Assembly (NCBI GenBank): GCA_012517875.1 | Contig: JAAYUB010000139.1 | Span: 1-62,253, forward strand | DNA: 62,253 nucleotides | From: Acidobacteriota bacterium | GTDB lineage: Bacteria > Acidobacteriota > JAAYUB01 | Direction: 5' to 3' | In this document: positions 44,230-52,025 of the stretch, in pieces | How the letters are laid out: each line of letters starts with the position of its first letter | How positions within the stretch are numbered: the first letter of the stretch is position 1 | Position numbers and translations under genes: made by a program | Notes under the pieces: generated by a model | Seen by the model: the letters and a program-made list of their open reading frames with translations, nothing else | Told to the model about the DNA's origin: nothing | Databases searched by the model: none

Positions 44230-44351
44230 TCGAATCCACCCCGACCGCCCCGCATCAAAACCATTCCGGCGATTCGGATTCCCGCGAACCGCCGGTGATC
44301 ATGTGCAACATCATTCCGGCACTCACATTCTGTCTGACGAGGGAAAGCGAC

Positions 44352-44987
44352 ATGGACAAACTGCTCAATCAAACCTATCCGTTTCAATTGCCGGCGCTGG
44401 GATTCGCGTACGATGCCCTGGAGCCCCACTTCGATGCCCGGACCATGGAGATCCATCACACCAAGCACCACGCCGCCTACGTCAACAATCTCAACGCCGC
44501 CATCGAGAAGCACCCACACCTGCACCGGACGTCGCTCAGCGATCTGCTGCGCAACCTCGCGTCCCTGCCCGCCGAGATCCAGGCCGCGGTTCGCAACAAC
44601 GGCGGCGGGCATTTCAACCACGCCTTGTTCTGGCAAATGCTCCAACCCGGCGGATCCGCCGTGCCCGGCGGCAAGCTCCGGCAGGCCATCGACGACGCCT
44701 TCGGTTCGTTCGGTGCGTTCCAGGAGAAGTTCGCCCAGGCGGCCGCAACCCGGTTCGGCTCCGGCTGGGCCTGGCTGGCCGTTGACGCATTCGACCGGCT
44801 TCAGGTGCTCTCCACCGCCAACCAGGACGGCCCGCAAATGGACGGCATGCGCCCCATCGTCGGTCTGGACGTATGGGAACACGCATATTATCTCAAGTTC
44901 CAGAACCGCCGGCCTGAATACATCCAGACATTCTGGAATGTGCTGAATTGGGACGTGGTGGACGGCTGGTTCACCGCCCGGCGCTGA
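44352..44987 (+). CDS. Superoxide dismutase (Mn/Fe family)
   Basis: A 211-residue enzyme that converts superoxide to hydrogen peroxide and oxygen. The metal ligands are in [25 protein letters not shown] and [11 protein letters not shown]. The segments NNGGGHFNH and STANQD are more like the manganese or cambialistic group than the iron-only group. No signal peptide, so it should be cytoplasmic. The frame is open upstream, but ATG 44352 has GAGGG 8 nt upstream and fits family N-termini ([20 protein letters not shown]). A glutathione-peroxidase-like gene follows, so the pair would clear superoxide and peroxides. Confidence 0.95.
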   Translation: MDKLLNQTYPFQLPALGFAYDALEPHFDARTMEIHHTKHHAAYVNNLNAAIEKHPHLHRTSLSDLLRNLASLPAEIQAAVRNNGGGHFNHALFWQMLQPGGSAVPGGKLRQAIDDAFGSFGAFQEKFAQAAATRFGSGWAWLAVDAFDRLQVLSTANQDGPQMDGMRPIVGLDVWEHAYYLKFQNRRPEYIQTFWNVLNWDVVDGWFTARR

Positions 44988-45014
44988 CCCCGTCCAGTGT
45001 GATAAACCCGGTCA

Positions 45015-45038
45015 GTCCGGCGGGACAGACCGCCGGAC
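45015..45038 (+). terminator. Hairpin between the SOD and peroxidase genes
   Basis: A perfect 9-bp stem GTCCGGCGG / CCGCCGGAC (45015-45023 with 45030-45038) around GACAGA. No U-run directly after it. Confidence 0.4.
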
Positions 45039-45065
45039 CCACCACCTTTATGCAAGGAGATCGTC

Positions 45066-45623
45066 ATGATCCGAGTCGTATTCCTGCTGGCCCTGGCGGC
45101 GATCGCGACGGCCGTGGTCAATGCCGGCGCCGGTTCCGATGATGAAGGCACCGTCCACGCGTTCACCCTGAATACCATCGACGGCCAGCCCCGCCCGCTC
45201 TCGGCCTACGCGGGACAGGTCCTGTTGATCGTCAACACCGCCTCCCGGTGCGGGTACACCCCCCAATACGGTCCCCTGGAAAAATTGTACGAGAAGTACA
45301 AGGATCGCGGACTGCGGGTGCTGGCGTTTCCCGCCAACGACTTCGGCGCCCAGGAGCCGGGAACCAACGAGGATATCCGGGAATTCTGCGGCCGCACCTA
45401 CGGGGTTACGTTCGACCTGTTCGCCAAGATCAGCGTCAAAGGCGACACCATGCATCCCCTGTACGCCTACCTGACCGCGCACGGTCCCAACCCCGGACCC
45501 ATCCGGTGGAATTTCACCAAGTTTTTGGTGGATCGGCAGGGCCGCGTGGTCGCCCGCTTCGAGCCCAAGGCGGACCCGCTGTCCGAAGAAGTTGTGGCCC
45601 GGGTGGAGGCGTTGTTGCAGTGA
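45066..45623 (+). CDS. Glutathione-peroxidase family protein, exported
   Basis: A 185-residue thiol peroxidase with an N-terminal signal peptide (VVFLLALAAIATAVVNAGA), so it acts in the periplasm. The active-site segment VNTASRCGYTPQY has Cys62 where animal enzymes have selenocysteine. LAFPANDFGAQEPGTNEDI and IRWNFTKFLVDRQGRV complete the catalytic Gln, Trp and Asn set. Such Cys forms often use thioredoxin rather than glutathione. AAGGAG precedes the ATG. It follows SOD by 78 bp and converges with ptsI. Confidence 0.93.
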   Translation: MIRVVFLLALAAIATAVVNAGAGSDDEGTVHAFTLNTIDGQPRPLSAYAGQVLLIVNTASRCGYTPQYGPLEKLYEKYKDRGLRVLAFPANDFGAQEPGTNEDIREFCGRTYGVTFDLFAKISVKGDTMHPLYAYLTAHGPNPGPIRWNFTKFLVDRQGRVVARFEPKADPLSEEVVARVEALLQ

Positions 45624-45635
45624 GGCCCGCGGCGG

Positions 45636-45653
45636 CGGCGCCTCGAGGCGCCG
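45636..45653. terminator. 18-bp palindrome between convergent genes
   Basis: CGGCGCCTCGAGGCGCCG is a perfect palindrome filling the 30-bp gap between the peroxidase and ptsI stops. It could serve both strands as a stem-loop, though T-runs are absent. Confidence 0.4.
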
Positions 45654-47432
45654 TCAGGCGTGCAGCTGGTAGAGCTCGAGGAGCGTATCGGCGAACGGTT
45701 CGGGGAAGAACTCGGGCAGCCGCTCCAGAAACAGACGCCCGATGGCGTCCAGGGTGCTCAGCTTCGACAGCTCCGCGTGGAAGTGGGCCAGGGCCGGCTC
45801 ATCCACATTCCGGAGCACGTAGCGCGCCAGCGGCAGCGCGGGCTTGTTCACGCTGAATCCCCGGAAGCCCACCGCCAGCAGCAGGAGCAGGAAGAATGGG
45901 TGGGCGGCCATCTCGCCGCAGCAGATGACCTCCTTTCCTTTATCCCGCACGCCCGCGAAGATCATTTCCAGCCCCCGCCGCACGGCCGGGTGAGCCGGCG
46001 CAAAAGCGGATGCGTCGGGGCTCGCGTTGCGGTCGTGGGCGACGGTGTACTGGACCAGGTCGTTGGTGCCCAGGGCGAAGAAATCCACCTCCTCGGCCAG
46101 GGCATCGACGATGAAGATGGTGCTGGGGATCTCCAGCATCACGCCGAGGGGTAGGGGGAGCCGGTGCTGGAGGTCCGCCTTCGCGGCGACGTCGGCGAGG
46201 ATCGCTTTGGCGGTGCGCACCTCGTCCACGCTGGAGACAAACGGAAAAGTCAGGCGCAGGTTGCCCCGATCGTTGGCCCGAATGACCCCTTCAAGCTGCC
46301 GCCGGAACGCTTCCTGCAGAAAGATGCTGAGCCGGATACCGCGCATGCCCAGGGCCGGGTTGGTCTCATGGAACTGCTCACGCAGTTGGGGGATCTTGTC
46401 CGCGCCCAGGTCGAACGTGCGGATGTTGGCGGTGGCCGGGTACGCCTGCTCAGCCAGACGGCGGTAGACCGACTCGTGCTCGGCGACGGTGATGGCGTCC
46501 AGCGGCCGTCCCAGGTACAGGAACTCCGAACGGAACAGCCCGACTCCAGCGACGCCCAGCCCGGCGTAGTCGTCGAGATCCTGCGGAAGTTCGGCGTTGA
46601 TATACAGGGCGCCGAGCGCCGGGGTCGGCCTCGGCCGGTCGTCTCCCCGCGCTTCCAGGAGACAGTAGGGGCCGCTGACCTCGCCGGCTGGCTGTCCCTG
46701 CTGGTGGCGGAAGCGTTCGATGGTCTCGCGGTCCGGATTGACCACCACCGCACCGCCGCTGCCGTCCACGATGAGGAAGTCGCCGGTGTGCACCTCCGCC
46801 GAGACAGCCTTGAGGTGGGTCACCGCCGGAATGTTCAGCGAGCGGGCGATGATGCTGGTGTGCGAGGTCCAGCCGCCGAAGTCCACGGCGAATCCCTTCA
46901 AGTGCTTGAGATTGATTTCACTGAACAACGACAGGCTGATCTCCGGACAGATCACGATCACGTCGTCGTACTGCTTGGTGTTGCCGTTGGGGATCCGCCC
47001 GGCGATGTTGTGCAGCAGGCGGTCGGCGATGTCGGCGATGTCGTGGAGCTTCTCGCGGAGATAGGCGTCCTGGAGTCCGACGTACACCGTCTGCAGATGC
47101 TCCGACACCACCTTCACCGCCCACTCGGCGTTCACCGCGTCGGCGGCGATGCGGCGCCGGATGGCCCCGCTGAAGTGGTCGTCCTGCAGGATGAGGATAT
47201 GCGCGCTGATCATCGCCGAGTGCTGGCGGCCGAGCTCGTGCTCGAGCATCGCCTCGACCTGCTGCAGCTGGGCGGTGGTGCGAGCGACCGCCTCGTCGAA
47301 CCGCCGCAGTTCGGCCGGAATGTCGTCCGGCCGGAGGCGGATCTTGAAGACGGGCGGGAGACCCGGGTCAACCTTCACCGCGTGGCCCATGGCGATGCCC
47401 GGTGACACGCCCTGTCCCGTCAGTTCCTTCAT
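45654..47432 (-). CDS. ptsI: Phosphoenolpyruvate-protein phosphotransferase (PTS Enzyme I)
   Basis: A 592-residue first enzyme of the PTS. It takes phosphate from phosphoenolpyruvate to an active histidine and passes it to HPr. The phospho-histidine is His191 in GGWTSHTSIIARS. PEP-binding motifs are FLYLGRPLDAI-like, FDLGADKIPQL, NPALGMRGIRLS, MLEIPSTIFIVDAL, FFALGTNDLVQYTVAHDRN and CCGEMAAHP. Length is normal. It overlaps the HPr stop by 4 bp and ends the operon. No sugar-specific EIIB/EIIC genes lie near, so it probably feeds regulation through EIIA-Man and HPr rather than sugar uptake. Confidence 0.96.
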   Translation of the reverse strand: MKELTGQGVSPGIAMGHAVKVDPGLPPVFKIRLRPDDIPAELRRFDEAVARTTAQLQQVEAMLEHELGRQHSAMISAHILILQDDHFSGAIRRRIAADAVNAEWAVKVVSEHLQTVYVGLQDAYLREKLHDIADIADRLLHNIAGRIPNGNTKQYDDVIVICPEISLSLFSEINLKHLKGFAVDFGGWTSHTSIIARSLNIPAVTHLKAVSAEVHTGDFLIVDGSGGAVVVNPDRETIERFRHQQGQPAGEVSGPYCLLEARGDDRPRPTPALGALYINAELPQDLDDYAGLGVAGVGLFRSEFLYLGRPLDAITVAEHESVYRRLAEQAYPATANIRTFDLGADKIPQLREQFHETNPALGMRGIRLSIFLQEAFRRQLEGVIRANDRGNLRLTFPFVSSVDEVRTAKAILADVAAKADLQHRLPLPLGVMLEIPSTIFIVDALAEEVDFFALGTNDLVQYTVAHDRNASPDASAFAPAHPAVRRGLEMIFAGVRDKGKEVICCGEMAAHPFFLLLLLAVGFRGFSVNKPALPLARYVLRNVDEPALAHFHAELSKLSTLDAIGRLFLERLPEFFPEPFADTLLELYQLHA

Positions 47433-47713
47433 GTCGATTCCATCCCTTCGTCGAATGCGTTCGCGAACAGGCGCTCGATCTCGGCCATCGCCGCCGCCTC
47501 GTCATCACCCGTCACGGTCACCCGGAGCCGGGAGCCCCGGGAGGCGGCCAGCATGAGGATGCCCAGGATGCTTTTGCCGTCGATCTGCTCCTGCCGGTCC
47601 GGCCGGGCCAGATAGACCCGTGACCGGAAGCGGGAGGCCGCGGCCACCAGGCGAGCGGCGGCGCGGGCATGGATGCCCAGCGGATTATTCACCGTCAGCA
47701 CTTTCTGCACCAT
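47429..47713 (-). CDS. ptsH: HPr phosphocarrier protein
   Basis: A 94-residue PTS phosphocarrier. The phospho-acceptor His15 lies in NPLGIHARAAARLV. The regulatory serine, here Ser48 (equivalent to Ser46), sits in IDGKSILGILMLAA, exactly where HPr kinase acts, which fits the nearby hprK. The longer frame from 47758 is discarded because ATG 47713 gives the standard HPr N-terminus. It is 103 bp downstream of the EIIA gene and coupled to ptsI by a 4-bp overlap. Confidence 0.94.
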   Translation of the reverse strand: MVQKVLTVNNPLGIHARAAARLVAAASRFRSRVYLARPDRQEQIDGKSILGILMLAASRGSRLRVTVTGDDEAAAMAEIERLFANAFDEGMEST

Positions 47714-47816
47714 GCGCGTTCCATTCCCGCAAAGGCGGCATTGTACACCCGGAGTCAAACGATGCGCCCGGCCGCGGACGGATGGGGCCGGCCGGCGGAG
47801 GGAACCCGGGCATCGC

Positions 47817-48218
47817 TCACAACTCGGCGAGGAACTGGGAGGCCACCGTGATGTTCGATTTGCCTTTCTCGCAGATCTTTTGGGCCAGCGAGGCGGCGGT
47901 CTCGCCGTCCGCCTGGTTGGCCGCCTTAATGATCATGGGCAGGTTGACGCCGGTGATCACCTCCACCCGATACTGGTCCATGAACGAGATGGCCAGGTTG
48001 GACGGCGTCCCGCCGAACATGTCGGTGAGGATGAGGATCCCCTGGGTGGCATCGAGGGAGCCGAGGATTTTGGCGATCTCCTCGCGGGCCTCGCTGACGT
48101 CGTCATGCCATCCGATGCATACGGGGATGATGTGTTCGATTTCGCCCACGATCATCTCGGCCGCCGCCACCAGCTCGCTGGCAAGCTGGCCGTGCGTCAC
48201 CACCACACAGCTGATCAT
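47817..48218 (-). CDS. PTS EIIA component, mannose family
   Basis: A 133-residue EIIA-Man-type domain. The phospho-acceptor His9 is in CVVVTHGQLASELV, and LILTDMFGGTPSN and EVITGVNLPMIIKAA are characteristic. In sugar PTS it would pass phosphate to EIIB-Man, but no EIIB, EIIC or EIID lies in the window, so it may be a regulatory end-point of the phosphorelay. ATG 48218 is supported by GGAGG 7 nt upstream and by the 4-bp overlap with the hprK stop; the longer frame is a shadow of hprK. Confidence 0.93.
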   Translation of the reverse strand: MISCVVVTHGQLASELVAAAEMIVGEIEHIIPVCIGWHDDVSEAREEIAKILGSLDATQGILILTDMFGGTPSNLAISFMDQYRVEVITGVNLPMIIKAANQADGETAASLAQKICEKGKSNITVASQFLAEL

Positions 48219-49198
48219 GGTGCCACCTCCTCGGTTCCAGCTGATGATGAGTTGGGATCCATCAGCGTCCGGTACAGGTCGCCCGTGGGATGTTGCCCGC
48301 TGGAGCGCATCAGGAAGACGCGGCAGGCCACCTCCACCAGCACCGACAAGTTGCGGCCCGGCGCCACCGGAATGCTCATGCTGGGCAGCTCGACGCCGAA
48401 GATCTCCCGCCGCTGCCAGGAGAAGCCGAGGCGGTCGTACTCCTTCTGGGGGTGCCAGCGCTCCAGCTCGATGTAGAAGACCACCTCCTTCATCCGGCTG
48501 ACCGCCGAGATCCCGAACATCTCGCGCACGTTGAGGATGCCGATGCCCCGCAACTCGAGCAGATTCTGCACCGGCGGCGGCGACTCGCCAATGAGGTGCT
48601 TGCCGCCCACGTTGCGCAGGTCCACCACGTCGTCGGCCACCAGCCGGTGGCCGCGGAGGATCAGCTCCAGCGCGCACTCGCTCTTGCCGATGCCGCTTTC
48701 ACCGCCGATGAGCACGCCCAGACCGTAGACGTCCATCAACAATCCGTGCAGGATCATCCGCGGCGACAACTCGATTTCCAGAAATTCGGTGAACCGGTAG
48801 ATCGCCGTGGAACTGTCCAGTTCGGTGAGCAGGACGGGCAGGCCCTGCGTCCGGGCGAACTCGGCCAAGACCGGCGGCAATGCCAGCCCCTGGGTGACCA
48901 TGAGGGCGGTGTTCAAGCGGGGCGCCAGTTTCGTGATCACGTCGCGGAGCTGGTCGGTCGGCCGGGACTTGCAGTAGCTGTCCTCGGTGTTTCCGAACAC
49001 GTAGATCCGGCCGTCCTGGATATATTCGGTGAAGCCAGCCAGGGCCATGCCGAGTTTCTGCAACCGCTTTTTGGTGATGCGCCGCGTCAGCAGGACCGGA
49101 TCCGAGCCTGGGTCCAGCCGGACAAACGACCGGTTCTTCTCGAGAAACCCGCCCACCGTCAAAGCGGGCGTCTGTGTCTGGGGGGCGTGGTCCTCCAT
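48215..49198 (-). CDS. hprK: HPr kinase/phosphorylase
   Basis: A 327-residue bifunctional enzyme that phosphorylates and dephosphorylates the regulatory serine of HPr in response to metabolites. The C-terminal kinase domain has the P-loop GESGIGKS (residues 166-173), the conserved ADDVVDLRN-like segment and the family signature LELRGIGILNVREMFG. The N-terminal domain is complete. It is placed between hpf and the EIIA gene, as in many proteobacteria and acidobacteria. With HPr Ser48 present, the kinase has a matching target two genes downstream. Confidence 0.95.
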   Translation of the reverse strand: MEDHAPQTQTPALTVGGFLEKNRSFVRLDPGSDPVLLTRRITKKRLQKLGMALAGFTEYIQDGRIYVFGNTEDSYCKSRPTDQLRDVITKLAPRLNTALMVTQGLALPPVLAEFARTQGLPVLLTELDSSTAIYRFTEFLEIELSPRMILHGLLMDVYGLGVLIGGESGIGKSECALELILRGHRLVADDVVDLRNVGGKHLIGESPPPVQNLLELRGIGILNVREMFGISAVSRMKEVVFYIELERWHPQKEYDRLGFSWQRREIFGVELPSMSIPVAPGRNLSVLVEVACRVFLMRSSGQHPTGDLYRTLMDPNSSSAGTEEVAP

Positions 49199-49213
49199 GA
49201 CCGATTGACCGGA

Positions 49214-49759
49214 TTACGGGCGGATCAGTCCGAAATTGCCGTCGCTGCGACGGTACAGCACGTTGATCTGCTCCGACTGCGCGTTGTAGAACACCACGAA
49301 GCTGCCGCCCAATTCCCGCAGCTCCAGGATCGCCTCGTCAACGGCCATGGGCCGGGGATTGAGCGCCAGCTCCACCACCTGCGGATTCTCCGCCAGGACC
49401 GCCGGGCTGCCGAGGTCCGTGATGGAGTGGTGAAGCAGCCGCTCGTGGAGTTCCTCCTTGCCGGTGCCGCGGGCGATATCCTTCCGCCGGTCCTTGAAGC
49501 GGCGGATCTGTTTTTCCAGTTTTTCCACCACCGTGCCGATGGAGGCATACAGATCCTTGGACTCCTCGGTGGCGGTGAACGTGCCGTGCCGGGTGTTGAG
49601 CACCCCCTCGGCGATCTGACGGTGTTTCTCGACGGTGAGCACAAAATGGAAATCGCACTCGCCACCCACCAGCTTGGTGAATTTGTTGACGCGTTTCTGC
49701 ACGTGTTCGCGGATGGGGGGGGTGATCTCGATGTGGCGGCCGGTGATTTCGATGTTCAT
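49214..49759 (-). CDS. hpf: Ribosome hibernation-promoting factor, long form
   Basis: A 181-residue ribosome-associated factor that pairs 70S ribosomes into inactive 100S dimers under starvation. The N-terminal domain (MNIEITGRHIEITPPIREHV, then VNKFTKLVG) is followed by a C-terminal dimerisation domain (MAVDEAILELRELGGSFVVF, YNAQSEQINVLYRRSDGNFG), so this is the long form. GAGGAG lies before the ATG. It is directly downstream of rpoN, the classical position. Confidence 0.95.
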   Translation of the reverse strand: MNIEITGRHIEITPPIREHVQKRVNKFTKLVGGECDFHFVLTVEKHRQIAEGVLNTRHGTFTATEESKDLYASIGTVVEKLEKQIRRFKDRRKDIARGTGKEELHERLLHHSITDLGSPAVLAENPQVVELALNPRPMAVDEAILELRELGGSFVVFYNAQSEQINVLYRRSDGNFGLIRP

Positions 49760-49772
49760 GGCTCCTCCTTGT

Positions 49773-51218
49773 TTAGTTTTTCCGTCGTCGAGAGCGGGAG
49801 TTGGGCAGATCCATCTCCTCGCGGTACTTGGCCACGGTCCGGCGCTTGATCTCGATGCCGTCCCGGTTGAGGATGTCGGTCAGATCGTTGTCGGACAGCG
49901 GCCGGTCGGGATTCTCTTTCCCGATGAGATCCCGGATTTTCTCCTTCAGGATGTGGACCGAGATGTCGTCGCCTGCGTCCGTTTTGAAACCCAGGGTGAA
50001 GAACTGGCGAAGTTCCAGAATGCCCTGGGGGCAGTGCACCCACTTGTTGGTCACGGCACGGCTGACGGTGGACGTATGCAGCCCCAGCTGCTCAGCGACG
50101 TCCTTAAGCAGCATCGGCCGGAGATGGGCGATGCCGTTGTCGAGAAAAGCGCGCTGCCGCTCGATGATGATCTCGCAGACGCGGTAAATGGTGCGCCGGC
50201 GGTGGTCCAAGTTGCGGATGAGCTCGATGGCGCTGCGAAATTTATCCCGGATGAACCGTTTGTCCTCGCGGTTGGCCTGCCCGCCTTCGAGGATGCGGCG
50301 GTAGTAGGCATTGATGTGCAGGCGGGGCAGGCCGTCCTCGTTGAGAGTGATCACGTAGTTGCTGCCCACCTTGAGGATATAGACATCCGGCTGGATGTAG
50401 ATGGTGTTGTCCGGCTGGTGCTGCAGACCGGGCTTGGGATTGAGATGGCGGATGCGCGCCACCGCCGCCTCCACATCAGCCGGCGGGCAGCCTTCGAGTT
50501 CGGCGATCCGGTCCAGCTGGCCGGCTTCCACGAGATCGGCGTGGCGCTCCAACACCCGGTAAGCCAGGGTGTCGGATTCCTCCCAGTAGCGCAGCTGGAT
50601 GAGGAGGCATTCCCGCAGGTCCCGGGCGCCGACGCCCGGCGGATCGAAGCCCTGGACCAGGGTCAAGGCATCGGCGGCGTCGGCCGCCCCGACCGCGGCC
50701 GCGGCGGCGATCTCATCCAGGCCCACCTGCAGGTAGCCGTCCTCCGCCAGGTTGCCGATGATCTCCCGCGCCGCCCGCTCCACTTCCGGCCGCGTCTCGA
50801 CCAGGTTCAGCTGCCAGTTCAGGTGCTCGTAGAACGAGACCGGGCGCACGGCGAATGTGTCGTACTCCGGCCGCTCGTAATGCTCGTACTCCGCGGTTTT
50901 GAAGCCGGGCGACAGGTACTCCTGGAAGTAGCTGTCCATCTCGACGTCGTCGAACGAGTCGCGGCCCGGTTCTTCGGTTTCCGCCGCGTCAGCGGCCGCA
51001 GCCGTCGGTGGTCCGTCCGCAAGGGGCCTCTCCGCAGCGTCTTCGGCCGTCTCGTCCAGAAACGGGTTTTCCAGCAGCTCGTTCTTGATGAATTCGCTGA
51101 GCTCCAGATGCGGCAGGGTGACCAGCTCGATCTTCTGGAGCAGGGCCGGGGTGAGGGTCAGCTTCTGAATGGGGGCGATCCGCAGGCTCTGGCGGAGATA
51201 GGGATTCTTATTCACCAT
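49773..51218 (-). CDS. rpoN: RNA polymerase sigma-54 factor
   Basis: A 481-residue alternative sigma factor that needs an AAA+ activator. Region I is Gln/Leu-rich (QKLTLTPALLQKIELVTLPH). The acidic region II spans about residues 50-100. The core-binding region has LLIQLRYWEESDTLAYRVL-type blocks. The DNA-binding end carries LGLHTSTVSRAVTNKW and the RpoN box in RRTVAKYREEMDLPNS. It is complete. No enhancer-binding activator is in the window. It lies between lptB and hpf and has its own extended -10 promoter. Confidence 0.97.
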   Translation of the reverse strand: MVNKNPYLRQSLRIAPIQKLTLTPALLQKIELVTLPHLELSEFIKNELLENPFLDETAEDAAERPLADGPPTAAAADAAETEEPGRDSFDDVEMDSYFQEYLSPGFKTAEYEHYERPEYDTFAVRPVSFYEHLNWQLNLVETRPEVERAAREIIGNLAEDGYLQVGLDEIAAAAAVGAADAADALTLVQGFDPPGVGARDLRECLLIQLRYWEESDTLAYRVLERHADLVEAGQLDRIAELEGCPPADVEAAVARIRHLNPKPGLQHQPDNTIYIQPDVYILKVGSNYVITLNEDGLPRLHINAYYRRILEGGQANREDKRFIRDKFRSAIELIRNLDHRRRTIYRVCEIIIERQRAFLDNGIAHLRPMLLKDVAEQLGLHTSTVSRAVTNKWVHCPQGILELRQFFTLGFKTDAGDDISVHILKEKIRDLIGKENPDRPLSDNDLTDILNRDGIEIKRRTVAKYREEMDLPNSRSRRRKN

Positions 51219-51246
51219 GCGTTCGTTAAACCGTCACTCTGGGCCC

Positions 51247-51255
51247 ATTATACCA
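51247..51255 (-). promoter_or_regulatory. Extended -10 promoter before rpoN
   Basis: The minus strand reads TGGTATAAT, a perfect extended -10, in the 69-bp gap between lptB and rpoN. It may allow rpoN and the PTS genes to be expressed apart from the lpt genes. Confidence 0.6.
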
Positions 51256-51287
51256 GATCTGCGGGCGGGCGGGGAACCACGCCGGCG

Positions 51288-52013
51288 TCAGAGCAACTGG
51301 AAGTGTTCGCCGAGGTAGACGCGGCGAACTTCCTCGTCCGCCGCCAGCTCTTGCGGCGTGCCGTTCCGGAAAATTCGGCCTTCGTGGATGATATAGGCGC
51401 GGTCGGTGATCCGGAGCGTTTCACGGACGTTGTGATCGGTGATCACGACACCGATGCCCCGGGACTTGAGATGCACGATCAGCTTCTGAATGTCGATGAC
51501 GGCCAGCGGATCGATGCCGGCGAATGGCTCGTCCAGGAGGATGAACGACGGTTTCAGCAGCAGGCAGCGGGCGATCTCCACGCGGCGGCGCTCGCCGCCC
51601 GAGAGGGTGTACGCCTTGTTCTTGCGCAGGTGGGCGATGCCGAACTCCTGCAGCAGATCGTTGGCGAGCTTCTCTTCCTGGCTGGCGGTGAGATTGAGGG
51701 TTTCGGCGATGGCCAGGAGATTCTCTTCGACGGTCAGCTTGCGGAAAACGGACGGCTCCTGGGGCAGGTAGCTGATCCCCTTCTGGGCCCGCAGGTACAT
51801 GGGCATGTGTAGGATGTCTTCGTCGTTGTAGAACACCCGCCCGGCGTCGGGATGGGTGAGGCCGACGACAATATAGAACGTGGTGGTTTTACCCGCGCCG
51901 TTCGGTCCCAGCAATCCGACGATCTCGCGGTCGTTGATCGCCAGGTCGATGCCCTTGAGTACCTGGCGGCCACGGTACGACTTGGTGATCTGTTCGGTTC
52001 GGAGTTGGGGCAT
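51288..52013 (-). CDS. lptB: LPS export ABC transporter ATP-binding protein LptB
   Basis: A 241-residue ATPase that powers LPS extraction by LptFG. Walker [21 protein letters not shown], signature [17 protein letters not shown], Walker [17 protein letters not shown] and the H-loop [12 protein letters not shown] are all present. The [20 protein letters not shown] block is typical of LptB. It lies 12 bp after the lptC/lptA-like gene. Confidence 0.97.
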   Translation of the reverse strand: MPQLRTEQITKSYRGRQVLKGIDLAINDREIVGLLGPNGAGKTTTFYIVVGLTHPDAGRVFYNDEDILHMPMYLRAQKGISYLPQEPSVFRKLTVEENLLAIAETLNLTASQEEKLANDLLQEFGIAHLRKNKAYTLSGGERRRVEIARCLLLKPSFILLDEPFAGIDPLAVIDIQKLIVHLKSRGIGVVITDHNVRETLRITDRAYIIHEGRIFRNGTPQELAADEEVRRVYLGEHFQLL

Positions 52014-52025
52014 GCTGTTAAATTC

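Noticed and set aside
45240-45260. Possible selenocysteine site in the glutathione-peroxidase-like gene
   Set aside because: The active-site codon is TGC (Cys), and the frame has no internal TGA.
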